The notes: generated by a model not told the origin, from the letters alone. Counted from the first letter of the stretch, positions 53,059 through 61,565 are shown. The stretch is DNA of 64,000 nucleotides from Bacillota bacterium (GCA_023423045.1 JAFAGA010000056.1:1-64000); one strand, 5' to 3'. Program-made: numbers and translations.

Positions 53059-53159
53059 ATATTAATACATATTTTTTTATCCGTCAACATTTATTGCTAG
53101 ATTATGGTAATTTGTTAAACTCTAAACTTTTTTAAGTTTTCATTGAACTTATTATGGTA
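53059..53159 (-). promoter_or_regulatory. Promoter of the 50.4-53.0 kb ABC operon with a 9-bp direct repeat
   Basis: On the minus strand TTGACG (53082-53087) and TAATAT (53059-53064) are 17 nt apart. Upstream, ATTATGGTA occurs twice, at 53101-53109 and 53151-53159, exactly 50 bp apart, about five helical turns. The repeats may be activator sites. Confidence 0.6.
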
Positions 53160-53174
53160 GTATTCTATAAAAAT

Positions 53175-53198
53175 AAAAGGAGGGAACCCCCTCCTTTT
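53175..53198 (-). terminator. Terminator of the amino-acid-ABC/GST operon
   Basis: AAAAGGAGGG pairs exactly with CCCTCCTTTT across 4 nt; on the minus strand it continues into ATTTTTATAG. Confidence 0.9.
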
Positions 53199-53233
53199 AA
53201 CCGATACATCTTCAATGGTCACTCACAACTGCC

Positions 53234-54259
53234 TCATGGTCTCCTCAGAAATTTTTCCTCAGGAGTTTTGCTTAATCCGGCACGATCAGTGGGAGCGGAC
53301 CAGATCGCATCATAGTCAATCTGATCATAGAATCTCGAATTGAAATCCAGGAACAGGGCATCGGTCTTTTCCGTATTGTTTGCGGCAATATCTTTCAAAT
53401 ATGTATTTTTACGGAATGCCGGTATTACATATAAATCTCTTGCATAGCCCCAGATATTTTTAAAATCTGCGATACGGTTGCGGATCGGACCGAGATTACG
53501 GTAATAATGAGTATCAAATCTTGCCAGCGTTACAAACAGACGGATATCACTGTCCGTTACGTAATCACCGAATAAGAACCTGCCGGTTTCCAGCCGCGCT
53601 TCGATTTTATCCAAAGCATTGTAGAAATCTTCAAAGGCTTCTTCATAAGCGGTAATCGACTGTGCAAACATCATACGGTAAGTTGCATTATTTACATTGG
53701 GGAACAGCCAATCATTCAGCTCATCGATTTCCTGCCTTTTATCTGCCGGGTACAGATCCGGTGTCCCTGACTGGAAGTATGGTTCAAAGGCAGTTTCAAA
53801 ATAATTGGTAAGCCTGTGATAATCGTTATTTACCACCTTTTTAGTTTCAACATCCACCAGGGCGGGAACGGTGCACCTGCCTGCATAATCCGGGTCCGCA
53901 TTATAATACAGCTCACTGAGAAACTGGACTCCAAGAACAGGATCTCTATTCCCTTCATCATATACAAATTCCCAGCCATACTTTTTATTCTCAGGACTGT
54001 GCCCTACCAGGTTGATGCCAATCACATCCTCCAGTCCAAGCAGCTCCCGTACAATGGAGGCCCTGTTTGACCAATGGCATCCCTTCGCCCAGATCAGCCT
54101 GTATCTGCCGCGCTCCGCCTTAAGCTCCTTTTCTCTGTTTCCAAAGGGCGTCGTAAAATGATTTTTCTGACGAATGAACGCTCCTCTTTCATCGATTTCG
54201 TTATGAATTTCCTTCGGCCTAACCCTGGGTTCGGTCCTCTGTTTCTCATTACTGCTCAT
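53234..54259 (-). CDS. Glutathionyl-hydroquinone reductase-like (Xi-class GST) paralogue 1, altered active site
   Basis: 341 aa from the ATG at 54259, 9 nt after AAGGAG. It has the same two-domain layout as its neighbours at 54873 and 55903: thioredoxin-like N-terminus (YRLIWAKGCHWSNRASIVRE) and helical C-terminus (FGDYVTDSDIRLFVTLARFD). Family enzymes have CPWAH at the active site; here it is CHWSN, keeping the Cys but changing three neighbours. The glutathione-binding V(S/N)NES is VNNDY. It is the most divergent of the three and sits last in the operon, after the GNAT gene. It may bind a different thiol or act non-catalytically. Confidence 0.85.
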   Translation of the reverse strand: MSSNEKQRTEPRVRPKEIHNEIDERGAFIRQKNHFTTPFGNREKELKAERGRYRLIWAKGCHWSNRASIVRELLGLEDVIGINLVGHSPENKKYGWEFVYDEGNRDPVLGVQFLSELYYNADPDYAGRCTVPALVDVETKKVVNNDYHRLTNYFETAFEPYFQSGTPDLYPADKRQEIDELNDWLFPNVNNATYRMMFAQSITAYEEAFEDFYNALDKIEARLETGRFLFGDYVTDSDIRLFVTLARFDTHYYRNLGPIRNRIADFKNIWGYARDLYVIPAFRKNTYLKDIAANNTEKTDALFLDFNSRFYDQIDYDAIWSAPTDRAGLSKTPEEKFLRRP

Positions 54260-54360
54260 CGCTTCCAACTCCTTTTCTGAGATTACTGTAACGCTCCGCT
54301 TGATGCCATTCATTTTCGGATATTTCAAATTTCAACCTATTTCAGCTTCAAATACCTTCT

Positions 54361-54834
54361 TCACTGCTCATACATATTATCATGAAACCTATAACGCTCC
54401 GGAAGGAGAAAACCGTTGTCCTCCATCCATTTTGTCTCCTCAGCAGGCTTGTTAAACTTCACCATTCCTGTCTTTTGCCTCCGAAAGCCGAATTTTTCAT
54501 ACAAAGCAACGGTTTGGGGATGAGTATATAAAATCACATTGCACCCCTTCACCTGCTCCAGTAGACTGTTGATAATTGCCCGGCCGATTTGCTTGCCATG
54601 ATATTCTTCCTCCAATGCAATGTTATAAATCGCAGCCTGGGTTATCCCGTCGGAAAGGGCCCGGCCGCATCCGACCAACCGATCATCATCATAAGCAAAC
54701 GCCACTGCATAGCTGCGTTCAAAAACTGTTTTCTGTGAGTCTGCATCCAAATGACTCAGACCATAAAAGGAAAGTATCCTGCTTACACTTTCCCAATCCA
54801 CCTGCTCCTTTGATGTCCTTATCTCTAATCCCAT
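54361..54834 (-). CDS. GNAT family N-acetyltransferase
   Basis: 157 aa from the ATG at 54834 (GAAGGGAG upstream). Acetyl-CoA-binding motif A reads NIALEEEYHGKQIGRAIINSLLE (broken here as NIALEEEYHGKQ, then IGRAIINSLLE), and QTVALYEKFGFRRQKTGM is motif B. Substrate unknown. It lies between two GST-type genes in an operon with an amino acid importer. In B. subtilis, GNATs in amino-acid-ABC operons acetylate S-modified cysteines, so that is a sensible candidate role. Confidence 0.85.
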   Translation of the reverse strand: MGLEIRTSKEQVDWESVSRILSFYGLSHLDADSQKTVFERSYAVAFAYDDDRLVGCGRALSDGITQAAIYNIALEEEYHGKQIGRAIINSLLEQVKGCNVILYTHPQTVALYEKFGFRRQKTGMVKFNKPAEETKWMEDNGFLLPERYRFHDNMYEQ

Positions 54835-54872
54835 AGGAACTCCCTTCCCTGCCGCCATCACCAATTGCGGGC

Positions 54873-55862
54873 TTATTGCATATTAACTAAGAATTTTTGT
54901 CCCGGGTCCTTGCTTAAAACCTCTCTGCCATGGGGCCCAGTCCAATCCTTCGTATCCGGTCCCTTGGGCACAAGCTTATGAATATTCCCGGCTACAGCAC
55001 ATAGGTGATAATGCTTTTTAATCGCGTCAAACTCCGTAGTATCTCCAAAACCCGGGGTTTGATAGAGATCTCTTGCATATGCCCACAAGTTGGGGTACTC
55101 TCTGATTCGCTTTTTATTCACCTTGAACCCGTTATAATAGGCAATATCAAACCGTGCCAATGTGGTGTACAGACGAATATCCGACTCAGTAATATAATCT
55201 CCCAGGAGAAATCTTCTCTCCCCAAGCTCCTCCTCCAGAAGATCCAACCGCCGGAATACGGTGTCATAGGCACTCTCGTAAGCTTCCTGGCTTCTTGCAA
55301 AACCCGCCTTATATACCCCATTGTTGATTTCATGGAATAAGATCTCGTTTCGTTCGTTGATTTCCTCCCGGAGTTCCTCCGGATATAAATCCGGAGCCCC
55401 CTCCTTATGAAATGCTTTCCAAGCTGTCTCAAAGGAAAGGGTCATATTCGGATAGTCGTTATTTACCACCTTTTTATATGACAAATCTACGATTGCCGGA
55501 ACGGTAAATCTTCCCGTATAATCCGGATCCGCCTTAAAATATACTTCACTTACATATTTAATCTGTAATTCGGGATCCACCGCACCTTCATCCAAGGTGA
55601 AAGCCCAGTCACACCGCTCTATCTCCGGCCGGATCGGATCGGCTGTTCCAAGACTGATCACCTGATCCAATCCCAGAAGCTTTCTTACAATCACGGTCCT
55701 GTGCGCCCAGGGACAGGCAGGTGACCAGAGCAGCCGGTACCGTCCGGCTTCTACGGGAAGCTCCTCTTTTCCGGACCCAAAATTTGTAGTAAACTGATTT
55801 CTTTGCCTCTGAAAACTGCCCTTCTGTCCCACTTCTGATCCAAGCCACCCATTTACTGCCAT
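54873..55862 (-). CDS. Glutathionyl-hydroquinone reductase-like (Xi-class GST) paralogue 2
   Basis: 329 aa. The active-site motif RLLWSPACPWAHRTVIVRKL keeps the catalytic CPWAH of the family, and LLGDYITESDIRLYTTLARFD is the conserved C-terminal helix. The thiol-binding motif is VVNNDYPN in place of the usual V(S/N)NES. The C-terminal tail (GPDTKDWTGPHGRE) is Gly-rich. Known members strip glutathione from hydroquinones and other conjugates through the active-site Cys. Strong AAGGAGG site. It lies 38 nt upstream of the GNAT gene. Confidence 0.9.
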   Translation of the reverse strand: MAVNGWLGSEVGQKGSFQRQRNQFTTNFGSGKEELPVEAGRYRLLWSPACPWAHRTVIVRKLLGLDQVISLGTADPIRPEIERCDWAFTLDEGAVDPELQIKYVSEVYFKADPDYTGRFTVPAIVDLSYKKVVNNDYPNMTLSFETAWKAFHKEGAPDLYPEELREEINERNEILFHEINNGVYKAGFARSQEAYESAYDTVFRRLDLLEEELGERRFLLGDYITESDIRLYTTLARFDIAYYNGFKVNKKRIREYPNLWAYARDLYQTPGFGDTTEFDAIKKHYHLCAVAGNIHKLVPKGPDTKDWTGPHGREVLSKDPGQKFLVNMQ

Positions 55863-55902
55863 ACTGTTATCCTCCTTCTAATCCCGGCTACCCGTCAGCT
55901 TG

Positions 55903-56877
55903 TTAAACCGGCAGATACTCTGATTTTTCTCCGCGGTTATGCGCTTCCTTCCATATCGAAACATCCGGTCCCTTGGCCAGGATCCCATAGGGATTCTCGG
56001 CATGATTTCCCAACTGGTAGCCCTTTTTGATGGCATCAAAATCGGTGGTATCGCCAAAACCCGGTGTTTGATACAAATCCTTTGCATAATTCCACAGATT
56101 AGGAAAATCAATAATCCGGTTCCGATTGGTCCGGAACACAAGATAATAAGCCGCATCAAACCGTACCAGCGTAACATAGAGCCGGATATCCGAATCGGTG
56201 ATTTTATCCCCCAGGAGATAGCGGCTTTTGGAAAGTCGCTCTTCCAGCCAATCCAGTCTTGCGAACAGGGTATCATAGGCCTTTTCATATTCCGCCTGGG
56301 ACTGGGCAAAGCCGGCTTTGTATACCCCGTTATTCACATCATGAAAGATGATATCGTTCAATGCATCAATTTCTTCCCGCAGATCCTCCGGATATAAATC
56401 CGGCGCATCCTCTTTGTGGAATGCCTTCCATGCGGTTTCCCAATAATTCGTCAGCTTAAAATAATCATTATTTACCACCTTCTGCTCCCGGATGTCTACA
56501 ACTGCAGGAACCGTCGCCCTTCCGGTGTACTCCGGATCTGTTTTGGCATAGATCTCGGGCAGGTAACGGATCTTAAGCACAGGGTCAACTCCCCCTTCAT
56601 CCAGAGAAAATTCCCATCCCTTCTCCGTACGGACCGGGTTGGCAGTTCCGACACTGATCACCTGATCCAGCCCCAGAAGCCGGAAGGCAATCATCTGTCT
56701 ATGGGCCCAGGGGCAGATTGGCGTCCACAAAAGACGGTAGCGCCCGGCTTCCACCGGTAATTCCCCCTCCTTATCGCCGAAGGGTGTGTCAAACCGATTC
56801 TTTTGTCTCTGGAATGCACCGGTTTGTGTAATCTCATGTGCATTTTCAGAAGTAGCAATTTTTAATTCTTCCGCCAT
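55903..56877 (-). CDS. Glutathionyl-hydroquinone reductase-like (Xi-class GST) paralogue 3
   Basis: 324 aa. Active-site motif LLWTPICPWAHRQMIAFRLL, Pro-loop TVPAVVDI, then VVNNDYFKLTNYWETAWKAF, and LLGDKITDSDIRLYVTLVRFD near the C-terminus. Like paralogue 2 it keeps the Cys but carries DY where the family has ES. The ATG at 56877 is 9 nt after AAAGG; an ATG at 56886 touches that site. It follows the ABC ATPase gene by 23 nt, so it is the first GST of the operon. Confidence 0.9.
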   Translation of the reverse strand: MAEELKIATSENAHEITQTGAFQRQKNRFDTPFGDKEGELPVEAGRYRLLWTPICPWAHRQMIAFRLLGLDQVISVGTANPVRTEKGWEFSLDEGGVDPVLKIRYLPEIYAKTDPEYTGRATVPAVVDIREQKVVNNDYFKLTNYWETAWKAFHKEDAPDLYPEDLREEIDALNDIIFHDVNNGVYKAGFAQSQAEYEKAYDTLFARLDWLEERLSKSRYLLGDKITDSDIRLYVTLVRFDAAYYLVFRTNRNRIIDFPNLWNYAKDLYQTPGFGDTTDFDAIKKGYQLGNHAENPYGILAKGPDVSIWKEAHNRGEKSEYLPV

Positions 56878-56900
56878 GATCTTCATCCTTTCAATTCATA

Positions 56901-57665
56901 CTAAATGGAGTATTCACTCCCTGCCAGCATATTAATTTGAAACAGAAATTCCTTTAAACGTTCGCTGCCCGGACTCTCAAATATCTGCCTTGGTGTTCCC
57001 TGCTCGACAATTTTGCCGCCTTCCAGAAAAATCACACGGCTTGCCACGCTTTTTACAAAATTCATCTCATGGGTCACTAATAATATGGTATTTCCATCCT
57101 GTGCCGCTTTTCGGATGGTTCTTAATACCTCGCCCACCAGCTCCGGGTCCAGCGCAGAGGTCGGTTCATCCATGAGCAGCACCTTGGGCTCCATCGCCAG
57201 TGCCCTGGCTATGGCTACCCGCTGCTGCTGGCCGCCGGAGAGATGCCTCGGGTAATGATAGAGGCGGTCACTCATACCAACCTTCGCCAGTTGGTCTCTT
57301 GCGGCCTCCTCCGCTCTTTTTTTGTCATATTTTTTAACGATCCGCAGCCCCTCCATCACATTCTCAAGGGCGTTCTTATGCCTGAACAGGTTAAACTGCT
57401 GAAATACCATTTCCGTATGCTGCCTTAGCTGCAGCTTTTTCTTTGCTGATTTATCGGTCAGGTCGAAGCGGTTTCCTTCGATGGATACCTTGCCCTGCTC
57501 CGGCTTCTCCAGCAGGTTCAGACAGCGGAGCAGCGTAGATTTCCCGGTTCCGGACGGGCCGATAATCGCTACCACTTCTCCCTGTTCGATATCCAGGTCA
57601 ACCTGCTCCAATACTATATTTGACCCAAACCGCTTGCTCAAGCCTCTGATTTCTACAAAGCCCAT
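56901..57665 (-). CDS. Polar amino acid ABC importer, ATP-binding protein
   Basis: 254 aa, GlnQ/TcyC family. Walker A GPSGTGKST (about 34-42), signature YPRHLSGGQQQRVAIARAL, Walker B VLLMDEPTSALDP and the switch His in LVTHEMNFVKSV. The ATG at 57665 is 5 nt after GGAGA; the upstream TTG overlaps it. 31 nt from the permease gene. Relatives import cystine, glutamine and other polar amino acids. Confidence 0.93.
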   Translation of the reverse strand: MGFVEIRGLSKRFGSNIVLEQVDLDIEQGEVVAIIGPSGTGKSTLLRCLNLLEKPEQGKVSIEGNRFDLTDKSAKKKLQLRQHTEMVFQQFNLFRHKNALENVMEGLRIVKKYDKKRAEEAARDQLAKVGMSDRLYHYPRHLSGGQQQRVAIARALAMEPKVLLMDEPTSALDPELVGEVLRTIRKAAQDGNTILLVTHEMNFVKSVASRVIFLEGGKIVEQGTPRQIFESPGSERLKEFLFQINMLAGSEYSI

Positions 57666-57696
57666 ATCTTTCTCCAATCCACCGCTCCTGGCGGTA

Positions 57697-58455
57697 TTAC
57701 ATGCTTACCGTTTCTCCCTGAAGAACCCCGGACCGCTTTTTCAGCTTCGGAGGTTCTTCCGGTACACTGAATTTCTTTTCCAGTAATCCAAATAATTTTT
57801 CTACCACTACGGTTATGATCCAATAAATAATTGCCAGGGAGCAATATACCTCGAAATAGCGAAAATTGTTACCGGCTAGAATTTTGCCCTGTGCGGTCAT
57901 CTCAACCACCGAACAGGTAAATGCCAGTGAAGTTCCCTTGATCAGGGCAATCAGGGAATTTCCGAGAGAGGGCAGCGCCACTACCAGAGCTTCCGGAAGT
58001 ATGATGCGCCGCATCACTTGAAAGTTAGACATTCCAAGAGATTTTGCCGCTTCCAGCTGTCCCTTATCCACGGAGGTAATGGCGGCCCGGATGCTTTCCG
58101 AATCAAAGGCGGACTGGTTCAGGCCCAGCGCGACCATCGCAAACAGAATGGAGGGTACGGCGTTGATATTATAATTCGTTCCATAATAGTAATTGAAATA
58201 TTTTAATGCGATTGGAATACCAAAGTAAGACAGATACAGCTGTACGATTATGGGGGTACCGCGCATCACCGATACAAAGACCGCGGCAATATTACTGAGA
58301 ATGGGTGTCTTATTCTTTTTAACAATTGCAATCAGGAGTCCGAAAAACCACCCGATCAGCATCGCTACCAGCGTTAGCTGAAGCGTTACCGGAAGATACA
58401 CCAGCAATCTGGGTATTTGGGTAAAAACCAGCTTGAAATCAAATAATTTTGCCAT
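57697..58455 (-). CDS. Polar amino acid ABC importer, permease
   Basis: 252 aa of the HisM/GlnP/TcyB type: three to five helices, RGTPIIVQLYLSYFGIPIAL in the first half and EAAKSLGMSNFQVMRRIILPEALVVA (broken here as EAAKSLGMSNFQVMRRI and ILPEALVVA), the EAA loop that contacts the ATPase. Starts 12 nt after the binding-protein gene, with AAGGAGC. One permease only, so it is expected to work as a homodimer. Confidence 0.93.
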   Translation of the reverse strand: MAKLFDFKLVFTQIPRLLVYLPVTLQLTLVAMLIGWFFGLLIAIVKKNKTPILSNIAAVFVSVMRGTPIIVQLYLSYFGIPIALKYFNYYYGTNYNINAVPSILFAMVALGLNQSAFDSESIRAAITSVDKGQLEAAKSLGMSNFQVMRRIILPEALVVALPSLGNSLIALIKGTSLAFTCSVVEMTAQGKILAGNNFRYFEVYCSLAIIYWIITVVVEKLFGLLEKKFSVPEEPPKLKKRSGVLQGETVSM

Positions 58456-58467
58456 GAAAGAAGCTCC

Positions 58468-59403
58468 TTATCTTGTATATGGAGTATAATCCTCACCAAA
58501 ATATTTTACGTTAATCTCTTTTGAGGTACCGTCGGCAATGACTTCCTGAAGGGCTTTATTGATATCTTCCTGCAGCTGGTCATTCCCCTTGCTGATCAAC
58601 AAATAGCTGTAGGGTTCGGACATCAGGTTGGAGGAAACCTCATTGGATACTTCCAGCTCTTTCAAATTGAAGTTATACTCTCTGTTGTAATATTCATACA
58701 TCGGCTTATCAATCAACAGGAAATCATATTTTCCGGACTCGATATCCTGTAACTGCAGTACCAGGTCCTCCTCGGTATAGTTGATCTTGATGAGTTTATC
58801 TGGATTCGCCGTATTGTAATTCTCTACCGCCGTGGTGGAATTGATTGCAGGGGAGCCGACAAAATCCAGCCCTGCCAGATCGGATAAAGTGGCCACACTG
58901 TCCAATGAGTCATTATCGGAGGCTACAATCGCCACATATCGATTTTCGAAAATCGGATCAGAAAACAGATATTTTTCTTTTCGCTGCTCATTCATCGCAA
59001 AATTGTTCACACCGATCTGATAGCGATCTGAGTCAAGTCCGGCAAAGATAGAGGGAAAATCCGTTTTTTCCAAAATCAGTTCATATTGGGGCAGTTTGTC
59101 AAATACCGCTTTGATTAATTCGATATTATGCCCTGTCAGTTCGTCGCTGTCATCCACATAGGTGAAGGGCTTGGGGCTGCCGCCGGTAGCGGCATATACC
59201 TTAATTGCTTCTGCGGCAGGTGCCTCGGTAGGCTCCGCGTCAGGTGCCTTGGTCGGTTCGGCTGCTGCGTTGGTGGCTGCTGGGGTCGGTTCCTTTGCTG
59301 TGTTGGAATTATTGTCCGAAGCTTTCTGGCATGCAGTTAAGGCTCCGGTCAAAACGGCCACCGTCAACAGTCCCAAAGTAATTTTTTTCATAAATCTCTT
59401 CAT
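58468..59403 (-). CDS. Polar amino acid ABC importer, substrate-binding lipoprotein
   Basis: 311 aa from the ATG at 59403 (AAGGAGG 7-8 nt upstream; upstream codons are the promoter). A signal peptide with lipobox LTAC is followed by a Pro/Ala/Glu-rich linker (about 30-65). The binding domain is of the family-3 type: FTYVDDSDELTGHNIELIKA, SIFAGLDSDRYQIGVNNFAM, YLFSDPIFENRYVAIVA. VNNFAM and the FSDP loop resemble cystine- or S-substituted-cysteine-binding proteins (TcyA/TcyJ/FliY), but the ligand cannot be named. First gene of the operon. Confidence 0.9.
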   Translation of the reverse strand: MKRFMKKITLGLLTVAVLTGALTACQKASDNNSNTAKEPTPAATNAAAEPTKAPDAEPTEAPAAEAIKVYAATGGSPKPFTYVDDSDELTGHNIELIKAVFDKLPQYELILEKTDFPSIFAGLDSDRYQIGVNNFAMNEQRKEKYLFSDPIFENRYVAIVASDNDSLDSVATLSDLAGLDFVGSPAINSTTAVENYNTANPDKLIKINYTEEDLVLQLQDIESGKYDFLLIDKPMYEYYNREYNFNLKELEVSNEVSSNLMSEPYSYLLISKGNDQLQEDINKALQEVIADGTSKEINVKYFGEDYTPYTR

Positions 59404-59422
59404 TCTAAAAATCCTCCTTTTA

Positions 59423-59496
59423 ATACATATTAAATATGTATGTTTTATATGTTTTATCATGATATGTATCATATGCTCTTTTTTTTTAATTGTCAA
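59423..59496 (-). promoter_or_regulatory. Promoter and palindromes of the amino-acid-ABC/GST operon
   Basis: On the minus strand TTGACA (59491-59496) and TATGAT (59468-59473) are 17 nt apart, a near-perfect promoter. ATGATA..TATCAT (59459-59472) is a palindrome over the -10 box. Closer to the gene, ATACATAT-TAA-ATATGTAT (59423-59441) is another. A repressor is likely. Confidence 0.75.
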
Positions 59497-59556
59497 TACT
59501 CCTTTTATTTTTATTTTTCATTCTTTCAGGGATTCATTTTATTGCTGATCAAATTG

Positions 59557-59600
59557 TAAAAAAAAGATATGAAAGGTTAAATCATCAACCTTCCATATCT
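59557..59600 (-). terminator. Terminator hairpin
   Basis: AGATATGAAAGGTT (59565-59578) pairs with AACCTTCCATATCT (59587-59600) with one mismatch; on the minus strand eight Ts follow. No gene ends right before it; it is the second stop signal behind the two-component operon. Confidence 0.75.
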
Positions 59601-59706
59601 TATACTTCCTTTTTCACATGCAATCGGACTGAATATATACTGAATACAGACCCATACTTTTATATTATTAAAAATTATGTTCTATGAAAATTCGCCCATG
59701 CTGGGC

Positions 59707-59747
59707 AAACAACGAACGGCACGCTTTGCGAGCCGTTCTTATGTTAA
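59707..59747 (+). repeat. 41-bp repeat, copy B (partner at 33330-33370)
   Basis: Related to 33330-33370 at about 32 of 41 positions. This copy folds better: GAACGGC pairs with GCCGTTC around ACGCTTTGCGA, followed by TTATGTTAA. Like copy A it borders a terminator hairpin. Confidence 0.55.
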
Positions 59748-59754
59748 CAATAAT

Positions 59755-59779
59755 AAAAAGCGGCCATAAGCCGCCTTTA
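59755..59779 (-). terminator. Terminator of the two-component operon
   Basis: GCGGC pairs with GCCGC around CATAA, with flanking AAA/TTT; on the minus strand the stem is followed by TTTTTATTATTG. It is the first strong stop after the histidine kinase gene. Confidence 0.75.
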
Positions 59780-59832
59780 TCATTAGTGTTATACCCGAAA
59801 TGCCGGTTCCTGCATTTTGACTCCTAGCAAAG

Positions 59833-60054
59833 CTAGGTGGGTAACCGCACATAAGCTTCTGCCTTCCGCTGCAAACGGCGGCCTGACATCCGCTTACGAA
59901 TAATAGGAATCCCTTTTTGATCATGTAGGTTCAAAATAACAGGAGTATCGAACACCTCAGGAATTTCAATAACAATTTTGATATTTATATTATAATCTAT
60001 TATGCTCTCTTTTTCAAGATTTTTATCAGTTTTTAGGGGTGTAACTTTTTCCAC
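59833..60054 (-). CDS. Possible small protein after the histidine kinase
   Basis: 73 codons starting with GTG directly after the kinase stop codon. The middle (DYNINIKIVIEIPEVFDTPV, then ILNLHDQKGIPIIRK) reads like a beta-strand protein. The last 20 codons run into hairpin-rich sequence and no ribosome site precedes the GTG. It may be a real small protein, a fragment of a lost gene, or chance. Confidence 0.3.
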   Translation of the reverse strand: MEKVTPLKTDKNLEKESIIDYNINIKIVIEIPEVFDTPVILNLHDQKGIPIIRKRMSGRRLQRKAEAYVRLPT

Positions 60055-61536
60055 CTAAGACAAATCTTCGTCGAAGGCCGGGAAATAAAAGATAAACTCC
60101 GAGCCGACTCCGGGTGTGGAGTACACCCTGATCTCTCCGTCATGCTTAAGGGCTATCTGCCTTGCGATAGCCAGGCCAAGACCGGTTCCGCTGGCATTCT
60201 GCCGCAAATTCGACTTATAGAACTTCTCAAAAATATTGCCGAGATCTGCCGGATCGATTCCAACCCCTTCATCACGAATCGATACCATTATTTTATCCGC
60301 CCTATTGATTTTTATGTGCACGGTTTTATTTTCCTCAGAAAACTTAATTGCATTATCCAGGATTACCATGAACATCTGCCTCAGACGGTCATAGTCGCCG
60401 AGTATCATGTTCACCGGGGAATCCTTGCTTACATCAATAATAATATTTTTCTTTTCCGCAATTGCTCCGGCACTGCGCATAATATCCTCAAATACCTGGT
60501 TTAAATTCACCGGCTCGCACTGAGTAGCAAAGTCCGGATTCTGCATTTTAGATAGCAGCATCAGGTCTCCTACCAGACGTTCCATGGACTTGCACTCGGA
60601 GAGCATACGGTCATAATACTGCATCACCTTCTCCTCTTCCTGCACTACTCTGTCGGAGAGAGTTTCGGTATAGGCCCGGATGACTGTGATGGGCGTCCGA
60701 AGCTCATGGGATACATTGGCAAAGAAATCCAGTCTCATCTGATCCAGTTTCTTGCGCTCAATATCGTTTTCCAACAGCTTTTCGGAGAGGACATCCACGG
60801 TTTTGGCCAGATCACCCAGCTCATCGTCTCTTACAATTCCCGTCTTGGCGTTAAAATTCCCGGCCGCCAATTCCAGTGCGGTCACACGCATTCTTGTGAT
60901 TGGCAGGGATAATTCCGTCGCAAAAATAATAACTATGATAAAGGATATTCCCAGGGCAACCACGCTGCTCATAATAATCGTGGACAGGCTGCTCTCAACG
61001 AGACCCGCCTGGTCCTTATTGATGCCTACAATCAGAATTGCCCCTACCACCTCACGGCCGGCTCCATAGATTGGAGCGGATACCATGATAATATTCTGCT
61101 GATATACTTCATCATAGCCCTGCTGATGGCTTACATTGTTCTGAAAGGCTTTATTCAGATTCTCCACATAGGGAGCATACTCCTCATTAGCCATGAACTC
61201 TTCGTAGGAATCCCCCGTTTCCAGGGACTTGCTCATAGGGTTCATCGCATTGGGGTTGGCTACCGTCCAAATATCCCATTCATTGACACTTTTAATCATG
61301 CTGATATCGTCCAGATATCCCTCTTTGCCGCTGATAATATAATCCGAAGCCATGGTGCTGATGGTGCTCGCCTGACGCTCCATCTCTTCGATATTCTTCT
61401 CCATCATCTTGTCGCCATAAAGCTTCATAAAGATAAGGCAAATCAATACCGCGGTCACCAAAAGCATTACGGCATAATTCAAATAGAGCTTAAAAAACAG
61501 CCGGTTATAAATGTGTACCTTTGAATCCTTTGACAT
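60055..61536 (-). CDS. Sensor histidine kinase
   Basis: 493 aa from the ATG at 61536 (GGAG 6 nt upstream). Helix 1 (about 15-37), an extracellular sensor domain of about 140 residues, helix 2 (about 175-200), a HAMP segment, the phosphorylated His in FFANVSHELRTPITVIRAYT, and an ATPase domain with DNAIKFSEE, DEGVGIDPADLG and TGLGLAIARQI. It pairs with the OmpR-type regulator 29 nt upstream. The two resemble PhoR/VanS-class systems; the signal is unknown. Confidence 0.93.
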   Translation of the reverse strand: MSKDSKVHIYNRLFFKLYLNYAVMLLVTAVLICLIFMKLYGDKMMEKNIEEMERQASTISTMASDYIISGKEGYLDDISMIKSVNEWDIWTVANPNAMNPMSKSLETGDSYEEFMANEEYAPYVENLNKAFQNNVSHQQGYDEVYQQNIIMVSAPIYGAGREVVGAILIVGINKDQAGLVESSLSTIIMSSVVALGISFIIVIIFATELSLPITRMRVTALELAAGNFNAKTGIVRDDELGDLAKTVDVLSEKLLENDIERKKLDQMRLDFFANVSHELRTPITVIRAYTETLSDRVVQEEEKVMQYYDRMLSECKSMERLVGDLMLLSKMQNPDFATQCEPVNLNQVFEDIMRSAGAIAEKKNIIIDVSKDSPVNMILGDYDRLRQMFMVILDNAIKFSEENKTVHIKINRADKIMVSIRDEGVGIDPADLGNIFEKFYKSNLRQNASGTGLGLAIARQIALKHDGEIRVYSTPGVGSEFIFYFPAFDEDLS

Positions 61537-61565
61537 ATAAATCTCCATTCCGTCGGACTATCTCG

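Noticed and set aside
59600..59706. Region between two terminators considered as a small RNA
   Set aside because: No promoter or stable fold could be read in it.
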